Source: Streptomyces sp. V4I2 (GTDB lineage: Bacteria; Actinomycetota; Actinomycetes; Streptomycetales; Streptomycetaceae). From it: a stretch of DNA of 64,000 bases. Numbering within the stretch: the first letter of the stretch is position 1; every line of letters starts with the position of its first letter. The position numbers and the translations under genes are program-made. The stretch lies in contig NZ_JAUSZM010000003.1 in assembly GCF_030817655.1 (NCBI RefSeq), positions 4,960,001-5,024,000 of the forward strand, in the 5' to 3' direction. Under the pieces are notes generated by a model. The model saw nothing but the letters and a program-made list of their open reading frames with translations. It had not been told where the DNA came from and did not search any database. Below are positions 16,423-24,494 of this stretch, piece after piece.

Positions 16423-17071
16423 ATGACAGGACAAGTGCGTACCGTCGACGGCCGCGTGGCCGGCCGGCGTGGGCAGGCGACCCGGCAGAAGCTGGCTCGA
16501 CTGCCTCAGCGAGATGCTCAGCTCCTCCCCTTACCGGGACGTCAAAGTCATCGATGTCGCCCGGAAGGCGGGGACTTCACCCGCGACCTTCTACCAGTAC
16601 TTCCCGGACGTCGAAGGCGCCGTCCTGGAGATCGCCGAGCAAATGGCCGCCGAGGGCGCCGAGTTGACCGAGCTGGTCGCCGGCCGCTCCTGGGTCGGCA
16701 AGGCCGGCTGGCAGACCGCCCAGGAACTCGTCGACGGCTTCCTGGAGTTCTGGCGCCGCAACGACGCGATCCTCAGAGTCGTCGATCTCGGGGCCGCCGA
16801 GGGCGACAAGCGGTTCTACAAACTCCGTATGAAGATCCTGAACTCCGTGAACAACTCCCTCTCGGACGCGGTCGCCGAACTCCAGTCCAAGGGCAGGGTC
16901 GACAAGGAGGTGAATCCGGCCGCCGTGGCGGGTTCCATCGTCGCGATGCTCGCGGCCGTCGCCTCGCACCAGAAGGGCTTCCAGACCTGGGGCGTGAAGC
17001 CGGCCGAACTCAAGCCGAACCTCGCGCTGTTGGTGCACCTCGGCGTGACCGGCAAGAAGCCGACGAGGTAA
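16423..17071 (+). pseudogene. TetR family regulator, single-base frameshift near the N-terminus
   Basis: ATG 16423 gives MTGQVRTVDGRVAGRRGQATRQKL in one frame. The rest of the TetR protein, LDCLSEMLSSSPYRDVKVIDVARKAGTSPATFYQYF, is in the next frame and runs to 17071. Deleting one of the two G at 16494-16495 restores a protein of about 215 residues with a normal TetR HTH. The C-terminal ligand domain is intact. It is the only TetR gene in the window and sits amid many copies of a palindromic operator of TetR size, so it is the best candidate regulator of the catabolic genes. A degenerate half-palindrome, CTGACGACATGACAG, overlaps its start codon at 16415-16429. Confidence 0.75.
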
Positions 17072-17090
17072 TCCACATACCCATGCCTCA

Positions 17091-17122
17091 CCCCACGTCA
17101 TAGCCCACGTCATAACCCACGT
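17091..17122. repeat. short tandem CCCACGTCATA repeats
   Basis: About three units of CCCACGTCATA/G follow each other right after the TetR gene, ending in a run of six T at 17123-17128. The significance is unknown. Confidence 0.6.
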
Positions 17123-17150
17123 CTTTTTTGCGCGGTCCAAGTCCTGTCTG

Positions 17151-17186
17151 GCAGGCGGTAGTTCACTCGGGTGGACTACCGCCTGC
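17151..17186. terminator. hairpin downstream of the TetR gene
   Basis: GCAGGCGGTAGT (17151-17162) pairs perfectly with ACTACCGCCTGC (17175-17186) around a 12-nt loop. It lies 80 bp past the TetR stop and overlaps the upstream edge of the LysE-like remnant. Confidence 0.6.
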
Positions 17187-17189
17187 GGC

Positions 17190-17355
17190 GTTCGTGCCCG
17201 CGCAGACCGCCGTACTGGGCCTGCTCCACATGGTGTGCTGCGCCGCCGTCTACCTGACGGTCGGCCTCACGGCCCGCGCGGTCACGCGGGCGTCGGGGGC
17301 GGCGATGCTGGGGATCGGGGCGTTCGTGCTGGTGCAGCGGCTGGCGACGCTCTGA
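17190..17355 (+). pseudogene. C-terminal fragment of a LysE-type exporter
   Basis: Only the last 55 or so codons remain: AAFVPAQTAVLGLLHMVCCAAVYLTVGLTARAV, then TRASGAAMLGIGAFVLVQRLATL. The two hydrophobic helices are the C-terminal end of a LysE/RhtB translocator, which is normally about 200 residues. No start codon with a ribosome-binding site precedes it, and a strong hairpin sits just upstream. I take it as a gene remnant left by a deletion. Confidence 0.6.
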
Positions 17356-17377
17356 GACCTGCCTCCGGGGACTCGAC

Positions 17378-17884
17378 TCACCTTCGTACGATCCTGAAGA
17401 GCCGTATCTCCCGTTCCACCCGTGCCTGGTACGTGGCGTACGGCGGCCAGAAGGCCAGCACCGCCTTCCAGGCGGCCGTCCGCTCCTCCCCCTCCAGCAG
17501 CCGGGCCGTGACGGGGATGTCGTGCCCCTTCCAGCTGACGGTCGCCTCCGGGTGGGCGAGGAGGTTGGCGGTCCAGGCGGGGTGGCCGGTCCGGCCGAAG
17601 TTGGAGCCGATCAGGATCCAGCTCTCGCCGCCCGGCTCCGTGCCCGACTCCGCGCCCGACTCCGTGCCCGTCTCCGGCATGCAGGCCAGCGGCGTACGCC
17701 GGGGAAGGGCGCTTCTCGCGCCGGTCGAGGTGAGGATCACGCCCGGCAGGAGCTGGGCGCTGAGCAGGAACCGGCCGCGGGTCAGCCGGTGTACGGCACG
17801 GTCGAGCGCGGGGATCACATGGGGCGCCACCTTGGCGAAGCCCCGCGTCGACGACACCTTCTGGACCACTCGCACACCGATCAC
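17378..17884 (-). CDS. deazaflavin-dependent nitroreductase-family protein (DUF385)
   Basis: The 168-residue protein has the Ddn/F420H2-dependent reductase layout: an N-terminal helix, GVILTSTGARS, then WILIGSNFGRTGHPAWTANLLAHPEATVSWKGHDIPVTARLLEGEER and a final helix. These enzymes use F420H2 or related cofactors in a split-barrel fold. The linker at about residues 70-87 is a Thr-Glu-Ser-Gly repeat that enlarges the loop before the cofactor strand. GTG 17884 overlaps the stop of the upstream acyl-CoA dehydrogenase gene by 4 bases, so the two are coupled and fall under the operator at 19089. Confidence 0.8.
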   Translation of the reverse strand: MIGVRVVQKVSSTRGFAKVAPHVIPALDRAVHRLTRGRFLLSAQLLPGVILTSTGARSALPRRTPLACMPETGTESGAESGTEPGGESWILIGSNFGRTGHPAWTANLLAHPEATVSWKGHDIPVTARLLEGEERTAAWKAVLAFWPPYATYQARVEREIRLFRIVRR

Positions 17885-19065
17885 ACCGTCACCTCCGCGC
17901 TCTCGAAAAGGTGCGCCGCGCCGGCGGCGTGCGCCCGCAGCCGGTGCACCGGCCCGAACAGCAGCTCGTCGCCGCAGGCGCGCTTGAAGTACAGGTGACC
18001 CTCGTGTTCCCAGGTGAAACCGATGCCACCGTGCAGCTGGATGCCCTCGGCGGACGCGGAGCGCAGGGCCTCCAGGGCCTGCGCGAGGGCGAGAGCGCCG
18101 GCCTGTTCTCCGTGCGCGGCGGCCCAGGCCGCGTAGTACGCCGCCGAGCGCGCCGCCTGCACCTGTACGTACACGTCGGCCAGCCGGTGCTTCACCGCCT
18201 GGAAGGACCCGACGGGCCGCCCGAACTGCTCGCGCCGCCGCACGTACTCGACGGTCAGACCCAGCACCTGGTCGGCGGCCCCGACGGCCTCGCCCGCGAG
18301 CACGGCGGCGGCGCTGTCGCCGAGGCGGCCGAGCGCGGTGAGGACGTCCGCTTCCTCGCTGCCCAGCAACTCGGCTTCTGTATCCCGTAGTTGGACACGT
18401 GCCTGCGGCCGGGTCACGTCGAGGGCGGTCTGCCGGGCCCGCACGAGCCCGTCCGCGTCCCCGCGCACGAGGAAGAGCAGCGTCCGCGAGCGAGCGAACC
18501 CGCCCGCGTGCGCGGCGACCAGCAGCAGACCCGCGCTGTGCCCGTCGAGCACCTGGTCGGCCTGCCCGTACAGCCGCCAGCCGTCCCCCACCCGCCTGGC
18601 CTGCACTCCCCCGGCCCGGCCGCCGCCCGCCCAGTCGCCGTCGTTGTCGCCGGTGAGGGTGAGGGCGGTGGCGAGGTGGGTGCCGGGGACGGCGAGGGCC
18701 GCGGTGAGGGTGCCGTCGGCGATCCGCGGGAGCAGTTCGGCGCGCTGGGTGTCGGTCCCCAGGGCGAGGATCAGCGGGGCGGCGAGGGCGGTGGTGGCGA
18801 GCAGCGGTGAGGGGGCGAGGAAGCGGCCCGTCTCCTCGCAGGCGAGGGCGAGTTCGGTCACCGAGCAGCCGACACCGCCGTACGCCTCGGGGAGGGCCAG
18901 GCCGGGCAGCCCGAGCTGCTCGGCGAGGGCGGTCCACAGGGCGGGGTCGTGTCCGGCGGCGGTGTCGACGGCGGCCCGCAGTTCGGCCGGCCCACAGCGC
19001 TTCCGCAACAGCTCGCGGAGGGTACGGCGGATCTCGTCCTGCTCGGCGGTGAAACCGGCGTCCAT
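17881..19065 (-). CDS. acyl-CoA dehydrogenase family protein
   Basis: The 394-residue protein shows the FadE fold: N-terminal helical domain (FTAEQDEIRRTLRELL), ALPEAYGGVG, the beta domain, and a C-terminal helical domain with RREQFGRPVGSFQAVKHRLADVYV and LHGGIGFTWEHEGHLYFKRA. It resembles the partner subunits of heteromeric FadE enzymes of steroid side-chain catabolism, which alone lack the full catalytic set. ATG 19065 is preferred; ATG 19086 would leave only a few bases between the operator and the start. It heads an operon with the DUF385 gene and is divergent from the thiolase at 19222. Confidence 0.85.
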   Translation of the reverse strand: MDAGFTAEQDEIRRTLRELLRKRCGPAELRAAVDTAAGHDPALWTALAEQLGLPGLALPEAYGGVGCSVTELALACEETGRFLAPSPLLATTALAAPLILALGTDTQRAELLPRIADGTLTAALAVPGTHLATALTLTGDNDGDWAGGGRAGGVQARRVGDGWRLYGQADQVLDGHSAGLLLVAAHAGGFARSRTLLFLVRGDADGLVRARQTALDVTRPQARVQLRDTEAELLGSEEADVLTALGRLGDSAAAVLAGEAVGAADQVLGLTVEYVRRREQFGRPVGSFQAVKHRLADVYVQVQAARSAAYYAAWAAAHGEQAGALALAQALEALRSASAEGIQLHGGIGFTWEHEGHLYFKRACGDELLFGPVHRLRAHAAGAAHLFESAEVTV

Positions 19066-19086
19066 GAGGCGCCCCCGTTCATCCAT

Positions 19087-19176
19087 ATCTGACGGGCCGT
19101 CATATTAGGACCGGGAGGACGGGATGCCCAGCCCCGTGACACCTGCCGCGCATCGCCGTATCTGATGTACCGTCAG
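19087..19176. promoter_or_regulatory. two CTGAC-N5-GTCAG operators between FadE and thiolase genes
   Basis: CTGACGGGCCGTCAT lies at 19089-19103 inside the longer dyad ATCTGACGGGCCGTCATAT, and CTGATGTACCGTCAG at 19162-19176. One faces each divergent gene. Each copy has one changed half-site base. Confidence 0.8.
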
Positions 19177-19221
19177 ATTCACGAGGAACGAGGAGGCCGG
19201 ATTCATGAGGAGGCCGGATTC

Positions 19222-20400
19222 ATGAGGACGGGTTCCCGGAACGTCGCGGTCGTCGGGGTCTCCCTCTCCGACTGCGGCCGCGTGGACGACGCGACCCCGT
19301 ACACCCTGCACGCCCAGGCCGCCCGCCGCGCCCTCGCCGACGCGGGACTCGACAGAGAGGTGGTCGACGGCTTCGCGTCGGCCGGCACCGGCACCCTCGC
19401 GCCCGTCGAGGTCGCCGAGTACCTGGGCCTGCGTCCCACCTGGGTCGACTCGACGTCGGTGGGCGGCTCGACCTGGGAGGTCATGGCGGCGCACGCGGCG
19501 GACGCGATCGCCGCCGGCCACGCGAACGCGGTGTTGCTGGTCTACGGCTCGACGGCCCGCGCGGACATCAAGGCGGGACGACGGACCGGGAACCTCTCCT
19601 TCGGCTCCCGTGGCCCGCTCCAGTTCGAGGTCCCGTACGGCCACACACTGATCGCCAAGTACGCCATGGCGGCCCGCCGCCACATGATCGAACACGGCAC
19701 GACCATCGAGCAGTTGGCAGAGGTGGCGGTGCAGGCGAGGGCGAACGCCGCCCTCAACCCCGAGGCGATGTTCCGCGACCCGATCACGGTCGACGACGTG
19801 CTGTCCGGCCCGGTGATCGCGGACCCCTTCACCAAACTCCACTGCTGCCTGCGCTCCGACGGCGGGGCGGCGGTGCTGCTCGCGGCCGAGGAGTACGCGC
19901 GGGACTGCCGTACCGCACCGGTGTGGATCCTCGGCACCGGCGAGCACATCTCGCATGCGGCCATGTCCGAGTGGGCCGACTTCACGGTGTCCCCGGCGGC
20001 GGTGAGCGGACGGATCGCCTTTGAACGGGCGGGAGTTCGGCCCGACGAGATCGACTTCGCGGAGATCTACGACGCCTTCACCTACATGACGCTGGTGACG
20101 CTCGAGGACCTCGGGTTCTGCGGGAAGGGCGAAGGCGGGGCGTTCGTGGAGAAGGGGCGGCTGAGGGTCGAGGGCGGGGAGCTGCCGGTGAACACGGACG
20201 GGGGCGGGCTGTCGGCCCAACATCCCGGGATGCGGGGGTTGTTCCTGCTGGTGGAGGCGGTGCGGCAGCTGCGCGGGGAGGCGGAGGGCCGCCAGGTGCG
20301 CAAGGACGGGGGGCGCCTGCCGGAGCTTGCGGTGGCCTCGGGGACGGGCGGGTGGTTCTGCTCGTCGGGGACGGTGGTGTTGGGGCGGACGCGCCCGTAG
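19222..20400 (+). CDS. thiolase-fold lipid-transfer protein, second copy
   Basis: The 392-residue SCP-x/Ltp-type protein has VAVVGVSLSDCGR at the start, GGSTWEVMAAHAADAIAAG, KLHCCLRSDGGAAVLLAAEEYARDC, FAEIYDAFTYMTLVTLEDLGFCGKGEGG, and LPVNTDGGGLSAQHPGMRG. It is a diverged paralogue of the protein at 9955. The ATG at 19222 has a GAGGAGG site; an upstream ATG (19205) is out of frame and belongs to a tandem copy of the same leader segment. Its DUF35 partner is not adjacent; the one at 23563, in another operator-controlled unit, is a candidate. Confidence 0.8.
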   Translation: MRTGSRNVAVVGVSLSDCGRVDDATPYTLHAQAARRALADAGLDREVVDGFASAGTGTLAPVEVAEYLGLRPTWVDSTSVGGSTWEVMAAHAADAIAAGHANAVLLVYGSTARADIKAGRRTGNLSFGSRGPLQFEVPYGHTLIAKYAMAARRHMIEHGTTIEQLAEVAVQARANAALNPEAMFRDPITVDDVLSGPVIADPFTKLHCCLRSDGGAAVLLAAEEYARDCRTAPVWILGTGEHISHAAMSEWADFTVSPAAVSGRIAFERAGVRPDEIDFAEIYDAFTYMTLVTLEDLGFCGKGEGGAFVEKGRLRVEGGELPVNTDGGGLSAQHPGMRGLFLLVEAVRQLRGEAEGRQVRKDGGRLPELAVASGTGGWFCSSGTVVLGRTRP

Positions 20401-20504
20401 AGAGGTCCGGTTGCTCGGCCGTGTCGGGCGGGAACACAGGCCTCGCCGTTCGGCGTTGCGCTCTGACAGAAGACGATGACGCCCGAGCCGCTGGAGGAGT
20501 CCGC

Positions 20505-20930
20505 ATGGCCCTGACCCGCGAAGAACGTGAACAGTTCCTGGCCGAGCCGCACATCGCCGCGCTGGCGGTCGACGCGGGAGCGGGACGCGCTCCGCTGACC
20601 GTGCCGATCTGGTACCAGTACGAGTCCGACGGCACGGTGTGGATCATGACGGCACTCGACTCCCGCAAGAACGAACTGATCCGCACGGCGGGCCGTTTCA
20701 CGCTCATGGTCGACCGGCTGGAACCCACCATCCGGTACGTCTCGGTCGAGGGACCGGTCATCGACACGACCCCCGCCACGATCGAGCAGCTCCGGGAGAT
20801 CTCCGCGCGCTACCTCCCGGCCGACAAGGTGGACGGGTACGTCGACACCGCCTGGAAGGAGCACGGCGAGCAGGTCGTGATCCGGATGCGGCCCGAGCGG
20901 TGGGTGTCGTCGGACCTCGGGACGGTCTGA
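20505..20930 (+). CDS. PPOX-class flavin/F420-dependent oxidoreductase
   Basis: The 141-residue split-barrel protein has AALAVDAGAGRAPLTVPIWYQYESDGTVWIMTALDSRKNELIRTAGRFTLMVDRLEPTIRYVSVEGPV. This pattern is typical of small pyridoxamine-oxidase-like proteins that use FMN or F420. A GGAGGAG ribosome-binding site supports ATG 20505. It lies 104 bp after the thiolase on the same strand with no operator of its own, so it may be cotranscribed. The substrate is unknown. Confidence 0.8.
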   Translation: MALTREEREQFLAEPHIAALAVDAGAGRAPLTVPIWYQYESDGTVWIMTALDSRKNELIRTAGRFTLMVDRLEPTIRYVSVEGPVIDTTPATIEQLREISARYLPADKVDGYVDTAWKEHGEQVVIRMRPERWVSSDLGTV

Positions 20931-20955
20931 GGCTCGCAGGCGTGACAATCGGGGG

Positions 20956-21621
20956 ATGGGAACGGATCTTCATGAGCTGCTGAGGTCACTACGGGTGTGG
21001 GACCCGGAGGTCACCTCACTGCCGGCCTTCGACCCGACCACCGCCCCCGAGGCCCCCCTCCCCCTCTTCACCACCTGGTTCGCCGAGGCGGTGGCGGCCG
21101 GGCAGACCGAGCCGCACACCATGTCCCTCGCGACGTCGGACGCGGAGGGCCGGCCGGACGTACGGATCGTGATGCTGCACGGCGCCGACCCGGACGGCTG
21201 GTCCTTCGCGACCCACGTGAGCAGCAGGAAGGGGGCCCAGCTGGCCGACCGCCCGTATGCGGCCCTCGGGTTCTACTGGCCGGTCCTGGGCCGTCAGGTG
21301 CGGGTGCGGGGACCGGTCACGGCCGCCCCGTCCGAGGAGGGGCAGGCGGATCTGCACGCCCGCTCGACGGGGGCGCTCGCGGCGGCCCTCACCGGGCGGC
21401 AGAGCGAGCCCCTCGACTCCCTCGACGAACTGGCCCGCGTCTCGGCGGCCGCCTGGGACCGCGCCCAGCAGGACCCCGGTGCCCCGGTCCCTACCTGGAC
21501 GCTCTACCGCCTCCGCCCGGACGAGGTGGAGTTCTTCCAGGGGGACGGACGACGGCAGCACGTCCGGCTGGTGTACCGGCGCGGGGAGGCCGGCTGGGCG
21601 AAGGAACTGCTCTGGCCCTGA
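20956..21621 (+). CDS. pyridoxamine 5'-phosphate oxidase family protein
   Basis: The 221-residue protein follows the PdxH architecture: PLPLFTTWFAEAVAAG, EPHTMSLATSDAEGRPDVRIVMLHGADPDGWSFATHVSSRKGAQL, ALGFYWPVLGRQVRVRGPV, and the C-terminal WTLYRLRPDEVEFFQGDGRRQHVRLVYRR. The C-terminal RLxPxxxEFWQG-like block is the PNP-oxidase dimer segment, with Phe for Trp here. It may make pyridoxal phosphate or a related flavin reaction. It lies 25 bp downstream of the PPOX gene, on the same strand. Confidence 0.75.
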   Translation: MGTDLHELLRSLRVWDPEVTSLPAFDPTTAPEAPLPLFTTWFAEAVAAGQTEPHTMSLATSDAEGRPDVRIVMLHGADPDGWSFATHVSSRKGAQLADRPYAALGFYWPVLGRQVRVRGPVTAAPSEEGQADLHARSTGALAAALTGRQSEPLDSLDELARVSAAAWDRAQQDPGAPVPTWTLYRLRPDEVEFFQGDGRRQHVRLVYRRGEAGWAKELLWP

Positions 21622-21657
21622 CGGCCGTAGCCCCGCCGGCACTGCCGGGAGATGGCC

Positions 21658-22614
21658 TTACCCGGAGAACCCGTACACCGCGAAGTCGGCCACCGGCCGG
21701 TACCCGATCCGCTGGTACAGCGCGTTGCTCGTCGGGTTGGCCAGGTCCGTGAAGAGCAGCACCTCTTCGGCGCCCGCGTCCCGTGCCGCCCGGCTGACCT
21801 CGGCGGTGACGGCACCGGCATAACCGCGTCCGCGCAGGTGGGCGGGGGTGTAGACGGGAGCGACCCGGACCTGTCCGGCGACCTGCGGGGTGACGCCGGC
21901 CATGGAGACGGGGGTGCCGTCCGGGGTCTCCCAGAAGGTGATGCCGCCGTACGCGATGCGGGCGTCGGCCCAGGAGTCGGCGTCCGTGGCGGCGTGCTCA
22001 CCGATCGACGCGACGAACTCGCCGTACCAGCGCACCAGTTGTGTCCGGTCGGCTTCTCCGGCGACCCGCGCCCGACCCTCCGCGGCCGGCTCCGGCACGG
22101 TCAACGTACCGAGCCTGTACAGCCGTTGGCGCTGCCGGAGGGTGGCGGTGGCGCCCGTGCGGGCCTGCCAGGCCGCGGCAAAGGCGGCGGCGGTCTCGCG
22201 GTCCGCGCCGATGCCGGGGAGCGGCCGGCCGAGTCCGTTCAGGTGGGCGGCGAGGGAGTCGGCGCCTTCGGTGGTGAGGGCGGTGAGGTTCAGCCCGTAC
22301 GGAGGGGTCTGGAAGTAGGTGGCCCGTACGGCCCCGTCCCGCTCCAGCAGGCCGAAGACGGGCCGCTCGTCGCCGTATGCGTGCGGGCCGCGAGTGCGGA
22401 GTCCCTCGGTCACCGTCAGGGTGACGGTGTGCAGGTCGGGGCGGGAGTGCAGGAAGGCTCCGGCGCGGGCGAGGAAGGCGTCGAGGTCTTCGGTGCGGTG
22501 CCAGGTGCCTGCGGCGCTGGGGCGGTCGGTTTCGGTTTCGGTGCGGTACCAGGTGCCTGCGGCGCTGGGGCGGTCGGTTTCGGTTTCGGCGCGGTGCCGG
22601 TCGTCGGGGCGCAT
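21658..22614 (-). CDS. GNAT family N-acetyltransferase with a duplicated N-terminal segment
   Basis: The C-terminal half carries the GNAT core (VAPVYTPAHLRGRGYAGAVTAEVSRAARDAG, then EVLLFTDLANPTSNALYQRIGYRPVADFAVYGF), with an acetyl-CoA loop of the RGRGYAG type. The N-terminal half is a second, degenerate GNAT-like domain. The first residues contain the 16-residue unit TETDRPSAAGTWYRTE twice, from a 48-bp tandem duplication. ATG 22614 is preferred to 22644. Substrate unknown. Confidence 0.75.
   Translation of the reverse strand: MRPDDRHRAETETDRPSAAGTWYRTETETDRPSAAGTWHRTEDLDAFLARAGAFLHSRPDLHTVTLTVTEGLRTRGPHAYGDERPVFGLLERDGAVRATYFQTPPYGLNLTALTTEGADSLAAHLNGLGRPLPGIGADRETAAAFAAAWQARTGATATLRQRQRLYRLGTLTVPEPAAEGRARVAGEADRTQLVRWYGEFVASIGEHAATDADSWADARIAYGGITFWETPDGTPVSMAGVTPQVAGQVRVAPVYTPAHLRGRGYAGAVTAEVSRAARDAGAEEVLLFTDLANPTSNALYQRIGYRPVADFAVYGFSG
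22491..22586. repeat. 48-bp tandem duplication inside the GNAT gene
   Basis: Unit 22491-22538 is repeated at 22539-22586 with one difference (G at 22500, A at 22548). It keeps the reading frame and adds 16 residues. A truncated third copy begins at 22587. Confidence 0.95.
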
Positions 22615-22675
22615 GCCTTCATGGTCTCGCCGTCCGACGGCCAACTCCCGTGAGTTTCCCGCAAGCTGGCCCCGG

Positions 22676-23293
22676 CTATACCTCCGGCTCCGGGTCCGTC
22701 GCCAGGCGTGCGTGCAGGTGTACGTCCCGGAAGGCGTCCTTCCGGCCCGCCTCGAACATCGCGCCCCGCAGCGTTCCCTCGTACCGGAACCCGCAATGCT
22801 CGGCGACCCGGCAGGAGGCGTCGTGGCCGAGGGCGTGGCCGAGTTCGATGCGGTGGAGGCCGAGGTTCGTGAAGGCCCAGCGGGTGGTGAGGGCGAGGGC
22901 GCGGGTGGCGACGTGGCGGCCGCGTGCCTCGGGGAGGGTCCAGTAGCCGACGCGGGCGAGGCGCAGGTCCTGCTCGATCGCGTTGATGCCGATGTGGCCC
23001 AGCGGCGTACCGGTGCCGGCGTCCGTCACGCAGTACGACACCGAGGTCCCCTCCACCACCTGCACCGCCCTGGAGCGCAGCGACTCGCGGGCGCCTTCGA
23101 GGTCGGTGACCGGCCTGAGCGGTGTGTTCCAGCGCCGGAACTCCGGGTCGGTCGTACCGCGCAGCCAGGCCGCGACATCGGCTTCGGACCGGGGGTCCCA
23201 GGGACGCAGACGTATGCCGGGGGCGAGCAGGTCGGGGAAGGGGTGGGTGGGGGTGAGGGTGGGGTTCCCGTGCTGGGCGTCGACGTGGGGCAT
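22676..23293 (-). CDS. GNAT acetyltransferase, RimJ/RimL type
   Basis: The 205-residue protein shows the RimJ/RimL pattern: IRLRPWDPRSEADVAAWLRG, LGHIGINAIEQDLRLARVGYWTLPEARGRHVATRALALTTRWAFTNLGLHRIELGHALGHDASCRVAEHCGFRYEGTLRGAM. The residues ARGRHVA form the acetyl-CoA pyrophosphate loop. Such enzymes acetylate protein N-termini, antibiotics or small amines. It is separated by 31 bp from the first GNAT gene on the same strand. Confidence 0.85.
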   Translation of the reverse strand: MPHVDAQHGNPTLTPTHPFPDLLAPGIRLRPWDPRSEADVAAWLRGTTDPEFRRWNTPLRPVTDLEGARESLRSRAVQVVEGTSVSYCVTDAGTGTPLGHIGINAIEQDLRLARVGYWTLPEARGRHVATRALALTTRWAFTNLGLHRIELGHALGHDASCRVAEHCGFRYEGTLRGAMFEAGRKDAFRDVHLHARLATDPEPEV

Positions 23294-23562
23294 CCGGCCA
23301 TTGAAGCGGGTCGGCCTCGCCCGCCGAAGCCGGTTTCTCTTTTCCTGACCGCGCGGCCGGAGCCCGCGAAGCCGGGTTCGCCGCCCTCACCGCCGGCCGG
23401 AAGCCCGCCCTGCCCTACCCACCCGCCGAAACCCACCACCCCCCTCACCGCCCGGCCGGAGCCCGTGAAACCGGCGCCAGCCGCCGTCACCACCGGACGG
23501 AACCCCGCAAGGCCGCCCCGCCCTAACCCACCCCGCCGCAACCCACGAAGCCGCTCCCCGCC
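23294..23562. other. gene-free stretch with Pro/Arg-type low-complexity repeats
   Basis: The stretch between the GNAT gene and the DUF35 gene has no credible gene. It holds about three imperfect copies of a GACCGC(G/C)CGGCCGGAGCCCG segment. It separates convergent-free, same-strand genes, so it is probably leader plus repeat drift. Confidence 0.5.
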
Positions 23563-23958
23563 TCACCCACCCACCCGAAACACCGGCACCCCCTCCCGAA
23601 AGGCGACCTCCAGCCCCATCCCCGCCCGCAGCCGGTCAGGCAACGCGCACTCCACGATCTCCGTCATCATCCGCGGCCCCTCGGCGAGGTCGACGACCGC
23701 GGCGACGTACGGCGTGCGGCCGGCGAAGGGTGGCAGGTCGTTGCGGTGGACGACGGACCAGGTGTAGAGCGTGGCCCGGCCGCTCGCCCGCTCCCAGCTC
23801 ACGTCCTCGCTCCAGCAGTGCGGGCAGAACTCGCGCGGGTAGTGGTGGGCCCGCCCGCACGCCCCGCAGCGCCGGATCAGCAACTGCCCCTGCGCCGCCG
23901 CGTCCCAGTAGGTCCGGGTGAAGGCGTCCGCCTCGAGGAGGTCGAAACGCGCGCTCAC
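23563..23958 (-). CDS. Zn-ribbon OB-fold protein (DUF35), second copy
   Basis: The 131-residue protein has the zinc ribbon CGACGRAHHYPREFCPHC after a short N-terminal helix, then the OB-fold (GRATLYTWSVVHRNDL, PYVAAVVDLAEGPRMMTEIV). GTG 23958 overlaps the stop of the DoxX gene by 4 bases, giving a two-gene unit behind one operator. It is the likely partner of a thiolase-fold protein such as the one at 19222. Confidence 0.85.
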   Translation of the reverse strand: MSARFDLLEADAFTRTYWDAAAQGQLLIRRCGACGRAHHYPREFCPHCWSEDVSWERASGRATLYTWSVVHRNDLPPFAGRTPYVAAVVDLAEGPRMMTEIVECALPDRLRAGMGLEVAFREGVPVFRVGG

Positions 23959-24404
23959 GGGAACAACCCCAGCGCGCTGTCCACCGACCACGTCTGCCAC
24001 GACATGCCGAACAGGGCCACCACCGAGATCAGCGCCATCATCGAGTTCTGCCCCTGCTCGGCCCAGTCGTGGATCATCAGCACGAGGTAGAGCAGGTTGA
24101 GCAGCAGTCCGCCGACCAGGGCGACCGGGGTCAGGAACCCGAGGATCAGCCCGAGGCCGAGGGCGAGTTCCGCGTACACGACGACGTACGCCATGGTCCT
24201 CGGGTACGGCGTGACGACGACGTCGAAGCCGCTGCGCACCGCGTTCCAGCGGTGCTTGGCCGCCACGTCCGCGGCCCAGGCGATGCCTGCGCCCTCGAAC
24301 CAGGTCTTCTTGTCCTTGTGCCGCCAGCTCTCGAGCCACCACAGCCCGAGCCCTATGCGCAGCACGGCCAGCCACTGCGCACCAGTGAGCCAGATCGAGT
24401 CCAT
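23955..24404 (-). CDS. DoxX family membrane protein
   Basis: The 149-residue protein has four hydrophobic helices (WLAVLRIGLGLWWLESW, MAYVVVYAELALGLGLILGFL, PVALVGGLLLNLLYLVLM, MMALISVVALFGM), the DoxX arrangement. Members are linked to respiratory chains, thiosulfate oxidation or redox stress, and their exact role is often unknown. The operator at 24409 lies only 4 bp before the start, which ties this membrane protein to the catabolic regulon, perhaps as an electron sink. Confidence 0.8.
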   Translation of the reverse strand: MDSIWLTGAQWLAVLRIGLGLWWLESWRHKDKKTWFEGAGIAWAADVAAKHRWNAVRSGFDVVVTPYPRTMAYVVVYAELALGLGLILGFLTPVALVGGLLLNLLYLVLMIHDWAEQGQNSMMALISVVALFGMSWQTWSVDSALGLFP

Positions 24405-24408
24405 GGAT

Positions 24409-24423
24409 CTGACGGTACGTCAG
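24409..24423. promoter_or_regulatory. CTGAC-N5-GTCAG operator before the DoxX gene
   Basis: CTGACGGTACGTCAG at 24409-24423 lies inside the longer perfect dyad GATCTGACGGTACGTCAGATATC (24407-24425 for the symmetric part). It is 4 bp upstream of the DoxX start, so the transcript may be leaderless or start inside the site. Confidence 0.8.
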
Positions 24424-24494
24424 ATATCGGCCTCCGGAAACCCCTCGTGGCCGGGGAGCAGCCTGTGCACTCCCCCTCAACCTGTGCGTCCTCG

